A program made the position numbers and the translations under genes. This document shows positions 48,561-60,739 of a stretch of 64,000 nucleotides of DNA, piece after piece; positions within the stretch are counted from its first letter, which is position 1, and each line of letters opens with the position of its first letter. Source of the DNA: Cycas panzhihuaensis. Lineage: Eukaryota; Cycadophyta. The notes beneath the pieces were generated by a model, which had not been told where the DNA came from, did not search any database, and saw only the letters and a list, made by a program, of their open reading frames with translations. The stretch covers positions 88,419,741-88,483,740 of the forward strand of contig CM041465.1 of NCBI GenBank assembly GCA_023213395.1, given 5' to 3'.

Positions 48561-50040
48561 TTTCAGTATGTTTTATCTATTCTTGTATGTCCTGTTGTTA
48601 GCACTGAGTAAGCTTCCTCTAATATGACCTTTACTTTAGAAACCGTCATAATAAATATCTTCCTCTTCCTCAAAATTAATTCTCCTTGTAATTTGAACTT
48701 GGAAGGCTTATGGTCCTTAATTCCTTCTAATATCTTCTGTGAAAGTGGATCACTCTTATATTCCTTGATTAATTCTTGAGTCCAGTTGGGTGTAGCTATT
48801 GATAGTGCTTTCAACAAAACTTCTTCATTATTGTCCCCAGGTAGTCTTGAGAGAGCATCTACAATGACATTTTCTTTACCCTTCTTATATACTATACTGA
48901 AATCAAATGTTTGAAGCTTGTTAACCCATTACTGTTGTTCATTTGATAGTGTTTTCTAGTTTAAGAAATATTTGAGACTGTCATGATCTGTCTAAACTAT
49001 AAACGTATTCCCTAATAAGTATTGTTGCCATTGGTGTATGGCATGCATGATTGCCAACATTTCTTTGTCATAAATAGGTTTGAGTTTCTCCCTATTATTT
49101 AATTTCCTACTTTCATAAGCAATAGGTCATTCATTTTGAATTAGTACCGCCAATATCCTAAATCCTAAAGCGTCACATTCCAAAATGAACGGTTGTGAAA
49201 AATCTGGTGTTGCTAAAACTAGAGTTGTGACCATTGATTTCTTGAGTTCTTCGAAAGCACTTTCTGCTTGTGGATTCCATACAAAAGCGTCCTTTTTTGT
49301 AAGGTCCGTTAATGGGGATGCAATGTGAGCATATGCCTTTATAAATTTCTAAAGAAATCCTACTGCTCCCAAAAAACTCCTTATTCCTATCACATTTTTC
49401 AGTACTGGCCAATTAATAATGACTTGAATCTTTTTCAGATCTATTTTTATCCCTTCCTTTGTGATAACATGGCCTAAATATTCTAGCTCTTCTTTTCTGT
49501 ACATGCATTTCTTTTAATTTGCATAGAATTGATTGGACTGCAAGATTTGTGGTACTACTTTGATATGGTCTAGATGCCCTTCCCATGTTTTCCTATAGAT
49601 CAAAATGTCATCGAAGCAGACTAGCACAAATTTCTACAAAAGTGGTTTGAGAATTGAATTCATAGTACTCTAAAAAGTTGGTAGGGCATTCGTCAATCCA
49701 AATAGCATGACTTTAAACTCAAATAGTCCTTCATACATACGAAAAGTTGTTTTGTATATATCTTCCTCTCTAATACGAATCTAATAATACCCTGATTGTA
49801 AGTCGATTTTTGAGAAATATCGTGCTCTGTGTATTTCGTCTAATAAATCATCTATCCGTGGGACAGGATAACGATTCTTTACCATTAATTTGTTCAACCC
49901 TCGATAGTCTACACACATCCTATATAATCCAACTTTTTTTGGGGTTGACCACAACCGGTGATGCAAATTGGCTTGAACTAGTTGCGATGTATCCTTGACT
50001 TAATAATTCCCTTGTGATATTTTCAATTCCTCTTTTTAGA
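48561..50040 (-). pseudogene. Chromovirus B RT and RNase H
   Basis: [22 protein letters not shown] and [20 protein letters not shown] (open 49966-49781), then FVLVCFDDILIYRKTWEGHL with FDD. Connection: VIGIRSFLGAVGFL. RNase H: FILECDALGFRILAVLIQNE (49190), KPIYDKEMLAIMHAIHQWQQ, then ALSRLPGDNNEEVLLKALSI (48840) before the integrase zinc-binding region (48817-48563). Frames shift several times. Confidence 0.9.
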
Positions 50041-50199
50041 TGATAGGGATGCCTATATGGTCGGATATTTACTGGAGTTGCTCCGGGTACTAGCTCAATG
50101 GAATGTTGATAATCCTGTTGTTGGGGGAGTCCCTAGGGTTCTTCAAATACTACTCTATGCTCATCTATGATCTTTGTACCTCTATTGGTGCATCTTCTA

Positions 50200-51900
50200 T
50201 CGCTATCTTATAACAAGTCAATATGTATGCCGATGGATTCTTCTTCAGTATTTTTTCCATGCAATGCAAAGATACTAGTTGTACTGGAGGTGTGGGTGGT
50301 GCTTGTAATCTATATTTGCACCCTTTCTGATAGAAACAATGAATCGGGTCACATAGTTGGTAACTATATTACCCAAGGCCTGTAACCACTGAATTCCCAA
50401 GTCTGTGTCTACTCCTCCTATAAGCATTCCAAACATACATGTATTTACTGAATAGTCTCCAATTTGGAGATTCACCTTATGACAGTAGCCTTCACAGGGA
50501 GTGGTCTTCCCATTTGCCATGGATACTTCAAAAGTATTCAAGGATTGTATTTTTAGTCCTAACTTCTTTGTTGTGGCCCTGTTGATAAAGTTGTGTGTGC
50601 TGCCGCTATCCACAAGTATGGCAACTGGAGCTCCTTTGATCATCCCTTGGAACCTAAGGGTTTGGGGTGTAACACTTTGTCCCGTTATGGCTTGTAGTGA
50701 GATTTGGACATTCTCAGTATTGACTTCTAAAATTCATCTACGTCTACTTCCTCTTCTTGGGTTTGATTTACTTCTTCCTGCTCTTCGTCTACTATTTCTA
50801 CTTCATCGTTATTGATCACGAATACCTTCTTTGTGGGATAATTGATGTTCTTTATTCCACTTTCCTCCACATTTAAAACAAGTCCCCTTTTTGAGATGTT
50901 CAACTTTGCTTGTTTTGTCCGTGTCTTTTATTGCTACTAGTGGGTTTACTTTTGGGCCTAATCTAGTCCAATTTGGATTGGATTCCTGTCGCAGGTATGA
51001 TTCAATTCTGCGCGAGTAGATAAACCTATGCTCTCTGAATTTTGCTTCTATGTTCTTCGCGTACTGGATTGCCTCATGAATATTTGAGGGGTTCATATTC
51101 TTAGTGCAAAATATGATTGTTCCCTTTAATTCACTAATGTATGTCTCCAGAATGTATTCTGCTGGTATTCATTCTAGTATTAGACATTGAAGCATCTGGA
51201 AAAGCTCAGTGTATTCTTGAACTGTTCCGTTTTGTTGTAATCTTGTTAACTAAGCAAAATAGTCAATGTTCCATGAATCTTCGTATTGTTTTATTAATCT
51301 TGCTTTCAGATAGTCCCATGATTCTGGATAGCCCAAATTGTTCTTTCGCCACCAATAAAACCACTCTAACGCCTTTCCATATAAATGTAGAGATGTTGTC
51401 AATATCTTTCCCTTATCTGATAGTTCATATACTTGGAAGTATGTTTCCATTTGCAGTAACCAACTCCGAATGTTCCTTGATCTTTTTGGATCAAATTTTT
51501 CCAGTGTAAATTTGGTTCCCCTAAGAACCTGATCTGATTGGGAACTCCTTTGATTCTGTCGTTTGTAGGTAAAAGCCCTAAATCTTCTTACGTTCTTCTG
51601 TTGTTCGTTCCCCTGGTTATCTTGATCTAGGGATTCTTCATTGAATTCTTCTATGTCTTGATGTTTCTCTACCGATGACTCTCCTTCTTGTAGATCCAGC
51701 CTCTTATTTAAAGTTTTGAATGAAACCTAAATGCTTTTCATTGAAGTGATAAGTTCTGACAATAAGTAGGATAATACTTCTTCTATCCTGCTTCCTTACC
51801 TTCATTATTCTTTGTCTGGCAGTTCACCATCTTGTTTGAGATGAGGCTTTTCCCTAACCTTAGTTCCATCCCTACGGGGGAGGGAGGGAATTTGGTCAAA
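50200..51900 (-). pseudogene. Chromovirus B gag and aspartic protease
   Basis: Gag: FTLEKFDPKRSRNIRSWLLQ (51510), METYFQVYELSDKGKILTTS and LHLYGKALEWFYWWRKNNLG (51450-51330), NIHEAIQYAKNIEAKFREHR, and the zinc knuckle start CFKCGGKWNKEHQ (50880), whose last Cys is lost to a frameshift. Protease: open 50643-50275 with an intact catalytic AILVDSGSTHNFINRATTKK and VDTDLGIQWLQALGNIVTNY. Confidence 0.92.
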
Positions 51901-51954
51901 ATTTTTCCAAATTATCTTTAGATTCTCGTTTTGAAACAAAGCTCTGATACCACT

Positions 51955-52397
51955 TGAAGTGAATAATTTCCTCTGTCACTCATTGATTTCCAAATCGTCA
52001 ATGAAAAGTCCATTGAAAGGTTACAAATGGTAGCAAAAATACAAAAAATAGTAAATACACCAGTCAAAATGGACAAGGAATGCAATCTGCAAGGCTAGCC
52101 AATACTGCTCGGAATACGCTCGATTCACCTAATATCGTGCTTGAGATGGCCAACCCTCTTCGAGGCGAGGTTACATGGGCGAGCTAACTGCAACCCTAAA
52201 AGCCGAGTTTATGCTAAGAGAACAAAACCACCTGATGATTTGGAAAGGGGACTCCAACCCCTATATATAGAGACATTTAATCTTCTAAAGGAAGTTGGCC
52301 AGAAATGAGTCAGTTCACTGAGACTAAACCTAGCATGAAGTCGGCCAGAAGACGGGCTATGACTAGTCAAAGTAGGTGAGAAATTGGGAATGTAACA
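51955..52397 (-). repeat. 5' LTR of chromovirus B
   Basis: Plus-strand ends TGAAGTGAAT...GGGAATGTAACA; conserved ccctcttcgaggcgagg at 52154-52170. It lacks a stretch ('acctccaaaaactacagccca...') present in the 3' LTR right after the motif. Confidence 0.95.
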
Positions 52398-52402
52398 TGT
52401 TC

Positions 52403-53060
52403 TGTGTAGGCTTGAACTAACCCCACCCTTGTAAGCGCATGAGCTAGGCAAAGTAAATCATATTCCCTATGTCCTCATATTATTCTATTAGGTTTTTTCT
52501 TAAGAAGAGCATATTTTCGTTGTTTGTGCCCCCATAAAATCGTTTCCACCAACGAAAATGTTTCAATGCTTTGTCGTACAAATGGAGTGATGCCACCAAA
52601 ACTTGTTCTTTATCGGATATAGTGCTTGTCTGGAAATATATTTTCATTTGGATAATCCAACTGTAGGTGTCCCTAGATTTATCTAGGTCAAATTTTTCAA
52701 AAACAATTGTGCCCTTAAGTCCTTTTCCTAGTTTGAAGTTGATTTACTCAAATTCCCAATCATCCTTTTTTTGCTCCTAGAATTTTATTTCCCTCAAAGG
52801 TTCCCCTCCCTCTATCTGTCTGTCTAATTTTCTGTTTATTGCATTAATCATATTGGTGATTCCCTTTAATTCTCTATGTATGGCAAATACATGACCATCT
52901 ATCTTGTCAATACTTGCATTCACGTCTCCTATTGTAGCTAAGGGATTATTCACCATCTTGTTTTTTTGAAGGGTCTTTCCTGATCTCAACTCCATTTAGG
53001 GGGAAAAATTAAGGATTTCCTAGCATAAGTAAGCAAAAAAAATCTAGCCTCGAGATGGCT
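52403..53060 (-). pseudogene. Chromovirus A gag 5' part
   Basis: The gag N-terminus, open at 52995-52777: MELRSGKTLQKNKMVNNPLA, DKIDGHVFAIHREL and MINAINRKLDRQIEGGEPLR, a heptad-like segment that may form a coiled coil. The core follows to 52403 with stops. The other half lies on the far side of element B. Confidence 0.85.
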
Positions 53061-53083
53061 TCCAACAAAGCTCTGATACCACT

Positions 53084-53661
53084 TGTAACAATCTCACAGA
53101 ACTTTATTAAGAAATTTAATAAATATGGTGCAAAATAGACAAAATATCCACCAATACACTTGCAAAATATTCAATCAAAAGGATAATAATATAAATCTAC
53201 TTCACTACTTCTTACATATAAATATAAAATGGTATGAAATGAACGTGAACTGAATAAATACAATGTTACCAAATGATCCTACAAATACTGCTGATAACGA
53301 ATCCCTCTTCAAGGCGAGGTTCCCTCCATAATGCTCCCCAAAAGGGCCAAAAATATGGCAGTCCAAGACTTTTCTGATGATGCCCAAATGAGACCCCAAA
53401 CCCTCCTTAAATATATTGCCAAAAGATACTAATAGAAGTTGGCCAGAAAAGGGGTATAAACCTGCCCAAAACCAAAACTGGAAGTTGGCCAGAACTTCCC
53501 CTAAAACTAGCAAGCTAAAACCTTCAAATGGCCATAACTTTTGTTATAGACGTCGGAATTGACTTTTGTCTGAACCGTTGGAATCCTGGTTTAGAGACCT
53601 TTAATTTGAATGGAGACATGGTATAGTTTTGACCAGACTCCAAGGTGTTTGGAATGCTACA
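53084..53661 (-). repeat. 5' LTR of chromovirus A
   Basis: Plus-strand ends TGTAACAATC...GGAATGCTACA; TATA-like box 53408-53417 (minus) and conserved ccctcttcaaggcgagg at 53303-53319. Confidence 0.94.
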
Positions 53662-53862
53662 AACCTCATCATATGCAATCTCCCATATGATCACTAACTA
53701 GCAAGAAAGAGGCTAGCAAACCTTCAATTATATATCCAATCCAATTAAATTTTGCAAGTTATGGCAAAAAATATATATCAAAGTCTTTTTTTTTTTTCTG
53801 AATCATATGCAGTCAACAACGAGTTTCTCCAACATTGAAGGGCAATTGTAGAGGTTATCCAT

Positions 53863-54093
53863 TACGAACCTAAGTTCATAACTTGAGAACAATCTCCAAA
53901 TCCAAGAGAGCACATAAGCAAACAGGTATGTTGAAGAATTTAATAGTCAAAAGACCATTATATTTAATTGATAGAAATGAATTATGTTGAATGTTTACAA
54001 TGGTTACATATTTATATGTATGACATAATGTGTTTGCAACCATTCGAGAGCACCTTTTGATAATAATTGGATTACTTAATTAGATTCATAATA
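53863..54093 (-). repeat. 3' LTR of element I
   Basis: Partner of 57778-58019; ends degraded (TACGAACC... versus TGTGAACC...). Confidence 0.85.
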
Positions 54094-54095
54094 AG

Positions 54096-55740
54096 ACCCC
54101 CTTCTTGAAATATTTCGTCCTCGAAACATAGTTGAAAAAAATGATTAGTCGTTGTTCTTTAGAAGAATGTCACAATATTTTGTTGTTTGATATTGTATCA
54201 AAATTTTATCCCAATAGTGGTGTGTCTCCCTATATGGTTGAATAATCATTGAGTTTATGTCAATTATGAGATTAATCGAATGTTCCAAGCTTTTATCAAA
54301 AGACAATTCTACTAGAAGATCTTGAAGAATTTCCTTGTGTTTTTGGGAGGTCCGGTGCACTTCATCATTTTCAACTATCAGTCTCATCTCTGCCTGAAAT
54401 GTGAAAAGTTGAGCCACTACACCTTGACGATGCCCCCTAGTTACCTTTTCCATACGCTTACATGACATTACTTAAGCATTTCTTGGTGTTTTTCTTGAAA
54501 GTGTGATAATCTTGCCTTCCTTCTTAAATTTCATGAATAACTTGTCTAAATTCATTTTGAATGTTCCAAGTGTTCTAAGCCATTGACTGCCTAAAACAAC
54601 ATCTACACCTCCCACATTAAGGATGTAAAAATTTTTTGTAATGATAACATTACCCACCATGAGATTAAGATTTTTTATCACACCTTGCCTCGATATAACC
54701 TATTTTCCTCCAACGCCTACTTGAAAACGAGGAGTTCTTAATGGAAATAATCTTAGTTGTTGAACACAATTTCTATCAATGAAATTATAACTGCAGCCTG
54801 AATCCACCAAGATTGTGACAACTTGTTTTTCGATAAATCCTTATAGTTTTAGTGTATTTGATTGAGTAAAACTACTCATAGCTGAAAATGGCATTTTTGG
54901 GGCGTCTTCCTCAAGATAATAGTAATTTTCCTAAGATTCATAATTGTGAAAATTTTCCTGGTTATTTTCTAAGCCTTGCTCCTTCTCATATCCTTCATTC
55001 TCTTCTATAGGCAATAATCTTATTGTATATAGTTGGTTCTTTCGACATCTATGCACAGGTACACACTTTTCTTCACATATAAAGCATACATCATTTTTTC
55101 TTATCTTTTCCTATTATGTTCTTGTCTTTCAAAGGATTGGTTTAGTGGGTCGGTTAAAATTGGCCAGTAAGGGATTAGACCAGGCAATTGGTAATGGAGT
55201 AGGCTGGCCAAACAAGGGAATATAAAGGTTTTGTCTCTATCTTGCGTAATGCATTTATCTTATCTTTATGTATTTTCGCCAATTATATTGCTTTATTAAG
55301 ATCAGTAGGTTCCTAGGTCTTTACATCTGCTTGAATTTCCACCATTAGACCATCAATGAATTGCTCAATGAGTCTTTTAGTCAGAATACCTTCTACTACA
55401 TAACTCAATTCAATGAATGTTATGTTGTATTCTTCTACAATTCCTCTTTGCCTTAATTTTCGTAATTCACAATAGTAATCATGATTGGTTACAACTTTGA
55501 ATCATTCAATGAATAAACGGACGAACTCCTTTCATGTCAACAATTGACTTTGGAATATGGTATGCTCTAAGATCTACCACCATTTACATGCAATTCCATG
55601 CATGTATAATGTTGTTAAAGCAACTTGCTCAATTGGCTCAATTTCTACCAAGTGCTAATAATTTTCTATTTGTTGAATCCATACTCTTGATTCGTGTGTC
55701 TTACCTTATCTTGAAGTGTTAAATCACAACTTTTTCTAGC
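54096..55740 (-). pseudogene. Element I gag zinc knuckle, protease and truncated pol start
   Basis: Zinc knuckle CFICEEKCVPVHRC (about 55085-55045) with an acidic tail (LLPIEENEGYEKEQGLEN). Protease: VVTILVDSGCSYNFID near 54825-54780 with intact DSG, then NVGGVDVVLGSQWLRTLGTF (54600). Pre-RT: SINLIIDINSMIIQPYRETH (54280-54200). Where the RT fingers should begin, the sequence turns into QYQTTKYCDILLKNND, a stop, and then FFQLCFEDEIFQEGG just before the LTR, which resembles the polyprotein's extreme C-terminus. Confidence 0.8.
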
Positions 55741-56249
55741 TTTTTTTTTTCTATGATTGTATGGTCTGCAAATAGTTAAAATATGTTTAGAGTCCAACTA
55801 CGTTTTGTTCTTCAGCTGTTAGGTTTTAGTAGTCGTTAAGATATTTTCTAATAGGCTCATTGGCGAAATTTAATTGTGTTTTTCTAAGTCCAAAATTATC
55901 TCCTATAAGTTGGGTTCTAACATATGACTAATGACTAATCCCTTTGTCTTCCAAATCTAGCACAATTAATTCATCTTCTTTGCCTGCTAACATGATTGTT
56001 AATTTTCCCAAGATCTGATGTAAAGTGTAGTTTAAGAGTGTATTTGACGTTTGTACTACTTCGTGAACTACTTAAGTAATAGGTTCAATAATGTCTTTTT
56101 GGACTAAATTTCCAGCCATTTCTTTAGTGTTCATTATGTTTATAATGGTATATGTAAGATTCTATAGCTTGCCTTCCATAACTACAAGTTAATATATTCA
56201 ATTTGTAACCTTCTTAATTGAGTTGTCCAAGAGGCAATATCTATTATTA

Positions 56250-57777
56250 GGTCACTTCCCAACATATTGGTGAATATGTAACTCATTTGATTGCTACTCA
56301 ACACAAAGGAGTATTGTGGGCTGATAACCACAACCCAAAGCAACGTAAATCAAATAAAAATGTTGATTTGCCAATTAAAGTATTACCCTTAGTATTGCAC
56401 CTAAGGCCGTCCAATTTAGACTCGTAGCCGTAGCTTGATATATATGTTTGTTTTATAGTTTATTGTAGCGATATAAATACTAATGCCTAACTTATTTCCA
56501 TGGCAACCGGATAGGCAAAGTACATAATATATAACTATATATTAAGGTGACTTTTATAACACTTATATAATATATGAACTATAGTTAGGCGACGAGACGA
56601 TAGGTATATGTGTCAAATTATCTTCATTGTGACGTGGTGGTCGACAAGTATAGATTAATGCTCATCCAATGGCCCCCAGATCAAATTGTTTTTTTTTTTG
56701 TGGCTCGGAGGTAGGTGACTGCTAGGTATATATTTGCATTCACAAATTGACCTACAAATAAAATCGTCTTCTCTATGATTTGGAGGTAGTGATTGCCTGT
56801 GTATATTAACGTGGATAGGGATCTATGTATTCTTATATATATAACACTTATCTTCGTAACTTGGCACATACGTAGGCGATAGGTATATATGTTGAATTGT
56901 CTTCACCATTACAAGATAGGCAACAAGTATAGATTAATGCTCATCTGTTGGCATGTAGATCAAATCGTTTTTCTCCGTGGCTTAGAGGTAGGCAACTGCA
57001 AGGTATATATTAATACTCACCCGTTGACTGACAGTTCGAATCATCTTCTCCATGATTTCAAGGTAGTGGTTGTGTGTGTATATTATTGCAGATAGGGATA
57101 CATATATTCCTATATATATCAACATTATATTTGCCCGTGTATATTATTCTTTAGTGGTGGCTCGTGTATATTATTTGTCACACATATATATTAGTCGTCA
57201 TCACATGTTGAATTGCAGAGGCTTAATACATAACATTTTCTCTCTGCAGAGTGAATGAAATATTAATATGTCAAATATCCGTAATTCCGCATTGGACAAA
57301 ATATCGTATCTTAATTTTCTTTATGATTTTGTAGCAAACGAAATATCACTATGTTAAATTTTTGTGATTCTATGGCAGACAAAATTATTGATATGTTAAT
57401 TTTCTACAATTTTGCAACTAATGGAATATCGGTATCTTTTTTTCTTTCATGTAATCTCTCTTTCTATGGTTTTGATCTGGTCAGATTGTCCCACTTGGAT
57501 TATTCATAATCTTGCGAAGCCTTTGTCAAATCCTAACCTCATATTATTATGTAACCCTGAACTTATCTGGGATACACACTTGTGCTCTACCAAGCTATCA
57601 GGTTATGAGATGTGTGAAGGATATCTAGTCTTCACAACCCCGTGAAATGGGAATATACAAAGCGGTATGCCTATGTAAAGGCACTATTACTTGGCACAAT
57701 TGTAATCCAAAATAGTTTCTCACAGGGCAGGAATGTTGTTCTCATAGGGCAAGAATGTTTGCTTTGATACCATTTGT
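56250..57777 (-). other. AT-rich leader of element I with 279-bp tandem repeat
   Basis: Non-coding. Two diverged tandem copies begin at 56601 and 56880 ('taggtatat...'), sharing 'caagtatagattaatgctcatc', 'gaggtaggtgactgc/gaggtaggcaactgc', 'tcttctc(c/t)atgattt' and 'gatagggat'-type blocks; a ragged third partial copy may extend to about 57180. Rich in TATATA. Confidence 0.75.
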
Positions 57778-58019
57778 TGTGAACCTAAGTTCATAACTTG
57801 AGAACAATCTCCAAATCCAAGAGAGCACACAAGCACATAGGCACGCTAAAGAATTGAATAGTCAAAACACCAATATATTTAATTGATAGAAATGAATGAT
57901 GTTGAATGTTTACAATAGTTACATATTTATATGCGACATAATGTCTTTTGGTGAATGGATGCAACCATTCAAGAGCACTTTTTGATAATAATTGGATTAA
58001 CAAATTAGGGTCATAACAT
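57778..58019 (-). repeat. 5' LTR of element I
   Basis: Plus-strand ends TGTGAACC...GTCATAACA, preceded by gctttgataccat (reverse complement of primer site). Confidence 0.88.
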
Positions 58020-59699
58020 TGTCGATGCAACTCTTCAACAAATTAGAGAGTGAAGATAGTTGCAAGCCATTACTGTCAAAGGCTAGATGGATCCAAATGT
58101 TGTAGTAGCTTCAACAATCGAACTATGGCAGGTGGCAGCTAGAGTGAGAAAGAGAGGATCACACGAAATCATAGCTCAGGGGATGGCACAAGGATATCAA
58201 CATAGATGACAAGCAATCAACGTATCATCACTGAATGATAAGCAAATGTATGTCAAATGGCCAGCATATGACATGCTCGAGTGAGTAGGAAGAGGTTGCA
58301 TGACAATGATGAGCTCTGGGCAAAATAATCAACAAGAACCTATGATAAGATGACATGCGAACAACAAATTAGAGATACTGAACAGAGGATGGATCATGGC
58401 ACTCACGAGTAGCCCAAGCATGAACAAATTATGGCAAATACACTACGATAAATCAATGTGCCACATCTACACAATAACGAATCTTGCAATGAATCTTCGT
58501 CAAAGGCAACATTTACTGATTTATAAGTGCTACCCTTGATTTTCTAAGTGTTGGAAACAGAGAAATTAGATTTGAGTCATTGTTGTTTTCTCGTTCTTTG
58601 TTTGTTGGAATCGATTTTAGGGGCACACAACAGGGCTCTAATACTAGTTTACGGTGAGCCCATTCCAATATCATATTTAGATCAAAACATATATCAATTA
58701 ATATTCAAAAAATATAAACAACAGATGATAATATCATATGATCAATCCTCTTTGTGGCAAAGGTTTCTCCAAGGCACCAAAATGCCACGATGGCATTAAG
58801 CCATTGTTCAAATGTGACAAAATAATAATTCCAAAATATTATAATAAATTATTAGGGATCCCTTATTTATAGCCATAAGTTAGAGCCTATTTGGAGCCAA
58901 CTTCACATGCCTAATTGGAGCTGACTTGATATTAATATAATTAAGCTTGTAATTATTTATTTTGAGCCAACTTCCCATTAGGCTTGTGACAAGAGATGTC
59001 AAGTTGAATAGAAAATTTGAATGGCAATCTTTAGATCTATTATACATTGACTCTCCCAAACTTAGTGTTGCCATTTGACATAGAGGCAAAAGCACCAAAA
59101 TATGCATTGGGTGTGGTGTTGGCACAAAAGGGTGGCCCCATTGCATATCATCCGATGACCTTCCTAGGGGTAATGATGAAATAAAACACCTAAGGCAAGG
59201 ACTTATATAGTGCAAGCAATCAAGTACTAGTAGTTAAGTTACCAAAATTCTAGTTTCCTTGATGCTTTCACTTTTTACAAACTCCCAGACACTAACAAAA
59301 ATTCCTAAGAACATTTACAAAGATGTTTCCTAGGCAATTTTCAATTTGAAAACATGTTCTCAGTTGTGTTTACCACCCAAAAATGCTAAGGGTGGAAGCT
59401 ACATGGTAGGTGGGCCCCACACACTATTACTATCCTAACTACTAAATATTAAAAATAACATAAACCGTTGAATACATAATGAATTTCATAATTGAGTTTA
59501 TTTCATATCGCATGCTCTATAATCTATAGGTATACGTTTTGTTTTCTAGATGCATAATTTAATATAATTTTGATGTGTAAAATTTTCATATTTTTTTAAA
59601 GCCCTAGACATTTCTACATTTTCTAACTTTTGAAATTTGGGTTTTTTCCATTTCTATTTTTATTTTCAACTTCCTAACAACTTAGATTGGAGTCATAAT
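58020..59699. other. Unassigned interval with one LTR-like segment
   Basis: At about 58650-59046 there is an LTR-like minus-strand segment: gggctctaatactag to its left resembles a reversed primer site, a TATA box (minus, near 58866-58876) lies inside, and a purine-rich stretch (TTTGGGAGAG on the minus strand) lies just beyond 59046. The rest shows no coding potential. Confidence 0.45.
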
Positions 59700-60640
59700 C
59701 TCCTTACAAAGAAGACAATCATTGACTCAAACAACAATCCTCATCAATTCTTACACATATGGACAAGGCTTGACGAACGTCAACATGTTAATTGAATGCA
59801 ATACTTAACGCAATTTCAACTTGTTATTGGGTATAACAAAGGGGCTACTAATAAAGAAGTGGATTGCACGAATCACCCTCACATGCCCTCTCTATTGTCT
59901 ACATTGGAAACTAAAGGATTTGAATCCAATGTTCAGTGAGAACTATACATAGCATGCCAAAAACTTGGATTTTAGTAGCATAGTAGCAAACTTAGAAATC
60001 CCCATCCATTCTAACAAAGGAGTAGCATGAGGATTTTCATATGTCAGATGGAATATTATACAGGTTGTTATCATTACGTGTACCTTCAAGCAACCTACAA
60101 TAAGAGTTGGAGGAAGCACATCATATGAGAGTTCTAGGGCACTTGAAGTGCAAAAACAAAATTGCAACATTTGTAACAATATTTGTATTGGCTAAATATA
60201 TTGCAAGACATGGAGAGATATATCCAAGCTTGATCTCCATGTTATGTCACCAATTAATCAAAAGCTAGGTAAGTATCAACCATTGCTTGTAACTAATTCC
60301 ATATGGGAGTTGATTTATATGGACTTCACCATTGATTTGCCAACCACCCCAATTAGTAAGGATTATTGTTGATCAATGTAATAATATGATAGTCTTGGTA
60401 TCGTTTAAGAAGTTTATTATGGCCAAACAAGCAACCAAGCTATTTTCCATCATATGTGGATTTGTTTTGGACTTTCTTTTGCCCATAATTTCAAATAGGG
60501 ACAACAAATTCCTAAATGTCTTCTACACAACTTGTAGGGATTTGTGGGCACAAAACTAAAAATATCTTAATATGTCCATCCTCAAGCAAACAAGTAGTTT
60601 GAAGTGGCAAAACAAATAATGGTCAATAATAAATATCCTC
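59700..60640 (+). pseudogene. Ty3/gypsy RNase H-integrase remnant K
   Basis: Plus-strand, heavily decayed. The RNase H end is read as YLTQFQLVIGYNKGATNKEV and MPSLLSTLETKGFESN (59810-59930); the integrase as WELIYMDFTIDLPTTPISKD (60310-60360), PIISNRDNKFLNVF with DLWAQN (60480-60560), and QANGQ-like/VEVAKQIMVNN traces (60580-60630). The order and motifs match a gypsy pol other than the A/B/F family. Stops throughout. Confidence 0.75.
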
Positions 60641-60739
60641 ACATGTTGATCAACTCTATCATTTATCATGTACCATAGATGTACTATATCTTGCATTTCT
60701 TAGAGGTAGGTACTTTAGGTTTAATTTAGCATGTTTGTA

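Larger units (their letters stand above)
46882..52397 (-). mobile_element. Chromovirus B, complete insertion with perfect TGTTC duplication
   Basis: 5516-bp minus-strand Ty3/gypsy element. LTRs 46882-47343 and 51955-52397. TGTTC occurs on both sides (46877-46881, 52398-52402). The primer site AGTGGTATCAGAGC abuts the 5' LTR (51941-51954); the purine tract TAGAGGGGAGGGACT precedes the 3' LTR. Contains gag, protease, RT, RNase H, integrase and chromodomain; each region has stops or shifts. Inserted into the gag of A in the same orientation. Confidence 0.96.
42454..53661 (-). mobile_element. Chromovirus A (Ty3/gypsy, minus strand), split by chromovirus B
   Basis: LTRs at 42454-43021 and 53084-53661 with TG...CA ends. 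Primer-binding site (minus) AGTGGTATCAGAGC follows the 5' LTR (53070-53083); purine tract GAAGGGGAGGGACT precedes the 3' LTR (43022-43036). Flanks CACCT and AACCT agree at four of five bases. Order on the minus strand: gag (53060-52403, then 46881-46480), protease, RT, RNase H, integrase, chromodomain. About 5.7 kb without B. Confidence 0.93.
53863..58019 (-). mobile_element. Gypsy derivative I: gag-protease only, enzymes deleted
   Basis: LTRs 53863-54093 and 57778-58019 share long blocks ('cataacttgagaacaatctccaaatccaagagagcac'-type, 'gatagaaatgaat', 'tgataataattggatta'). A primer site (minus) ATGGTATCAAAGC follows the 5' LTR and a purine tract AGAAGGGGGTCT precedes the 3' LTR. Order: 1.5-kb leader with tandem repeat, gag (56130-55050), protease (54850-54500), then directly a short C-terminal tail. 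RT, RNase H and integrase are missing. No clear target duplication. Confidence 0.85.

Noticed and set aside
58650-59046. Solo LTR
   Set aside because: Both a primer-site-like and a purine-tract-like string flank it, which a solo LTR should not have; the left end lacks TG. Noted within the interval entry only.
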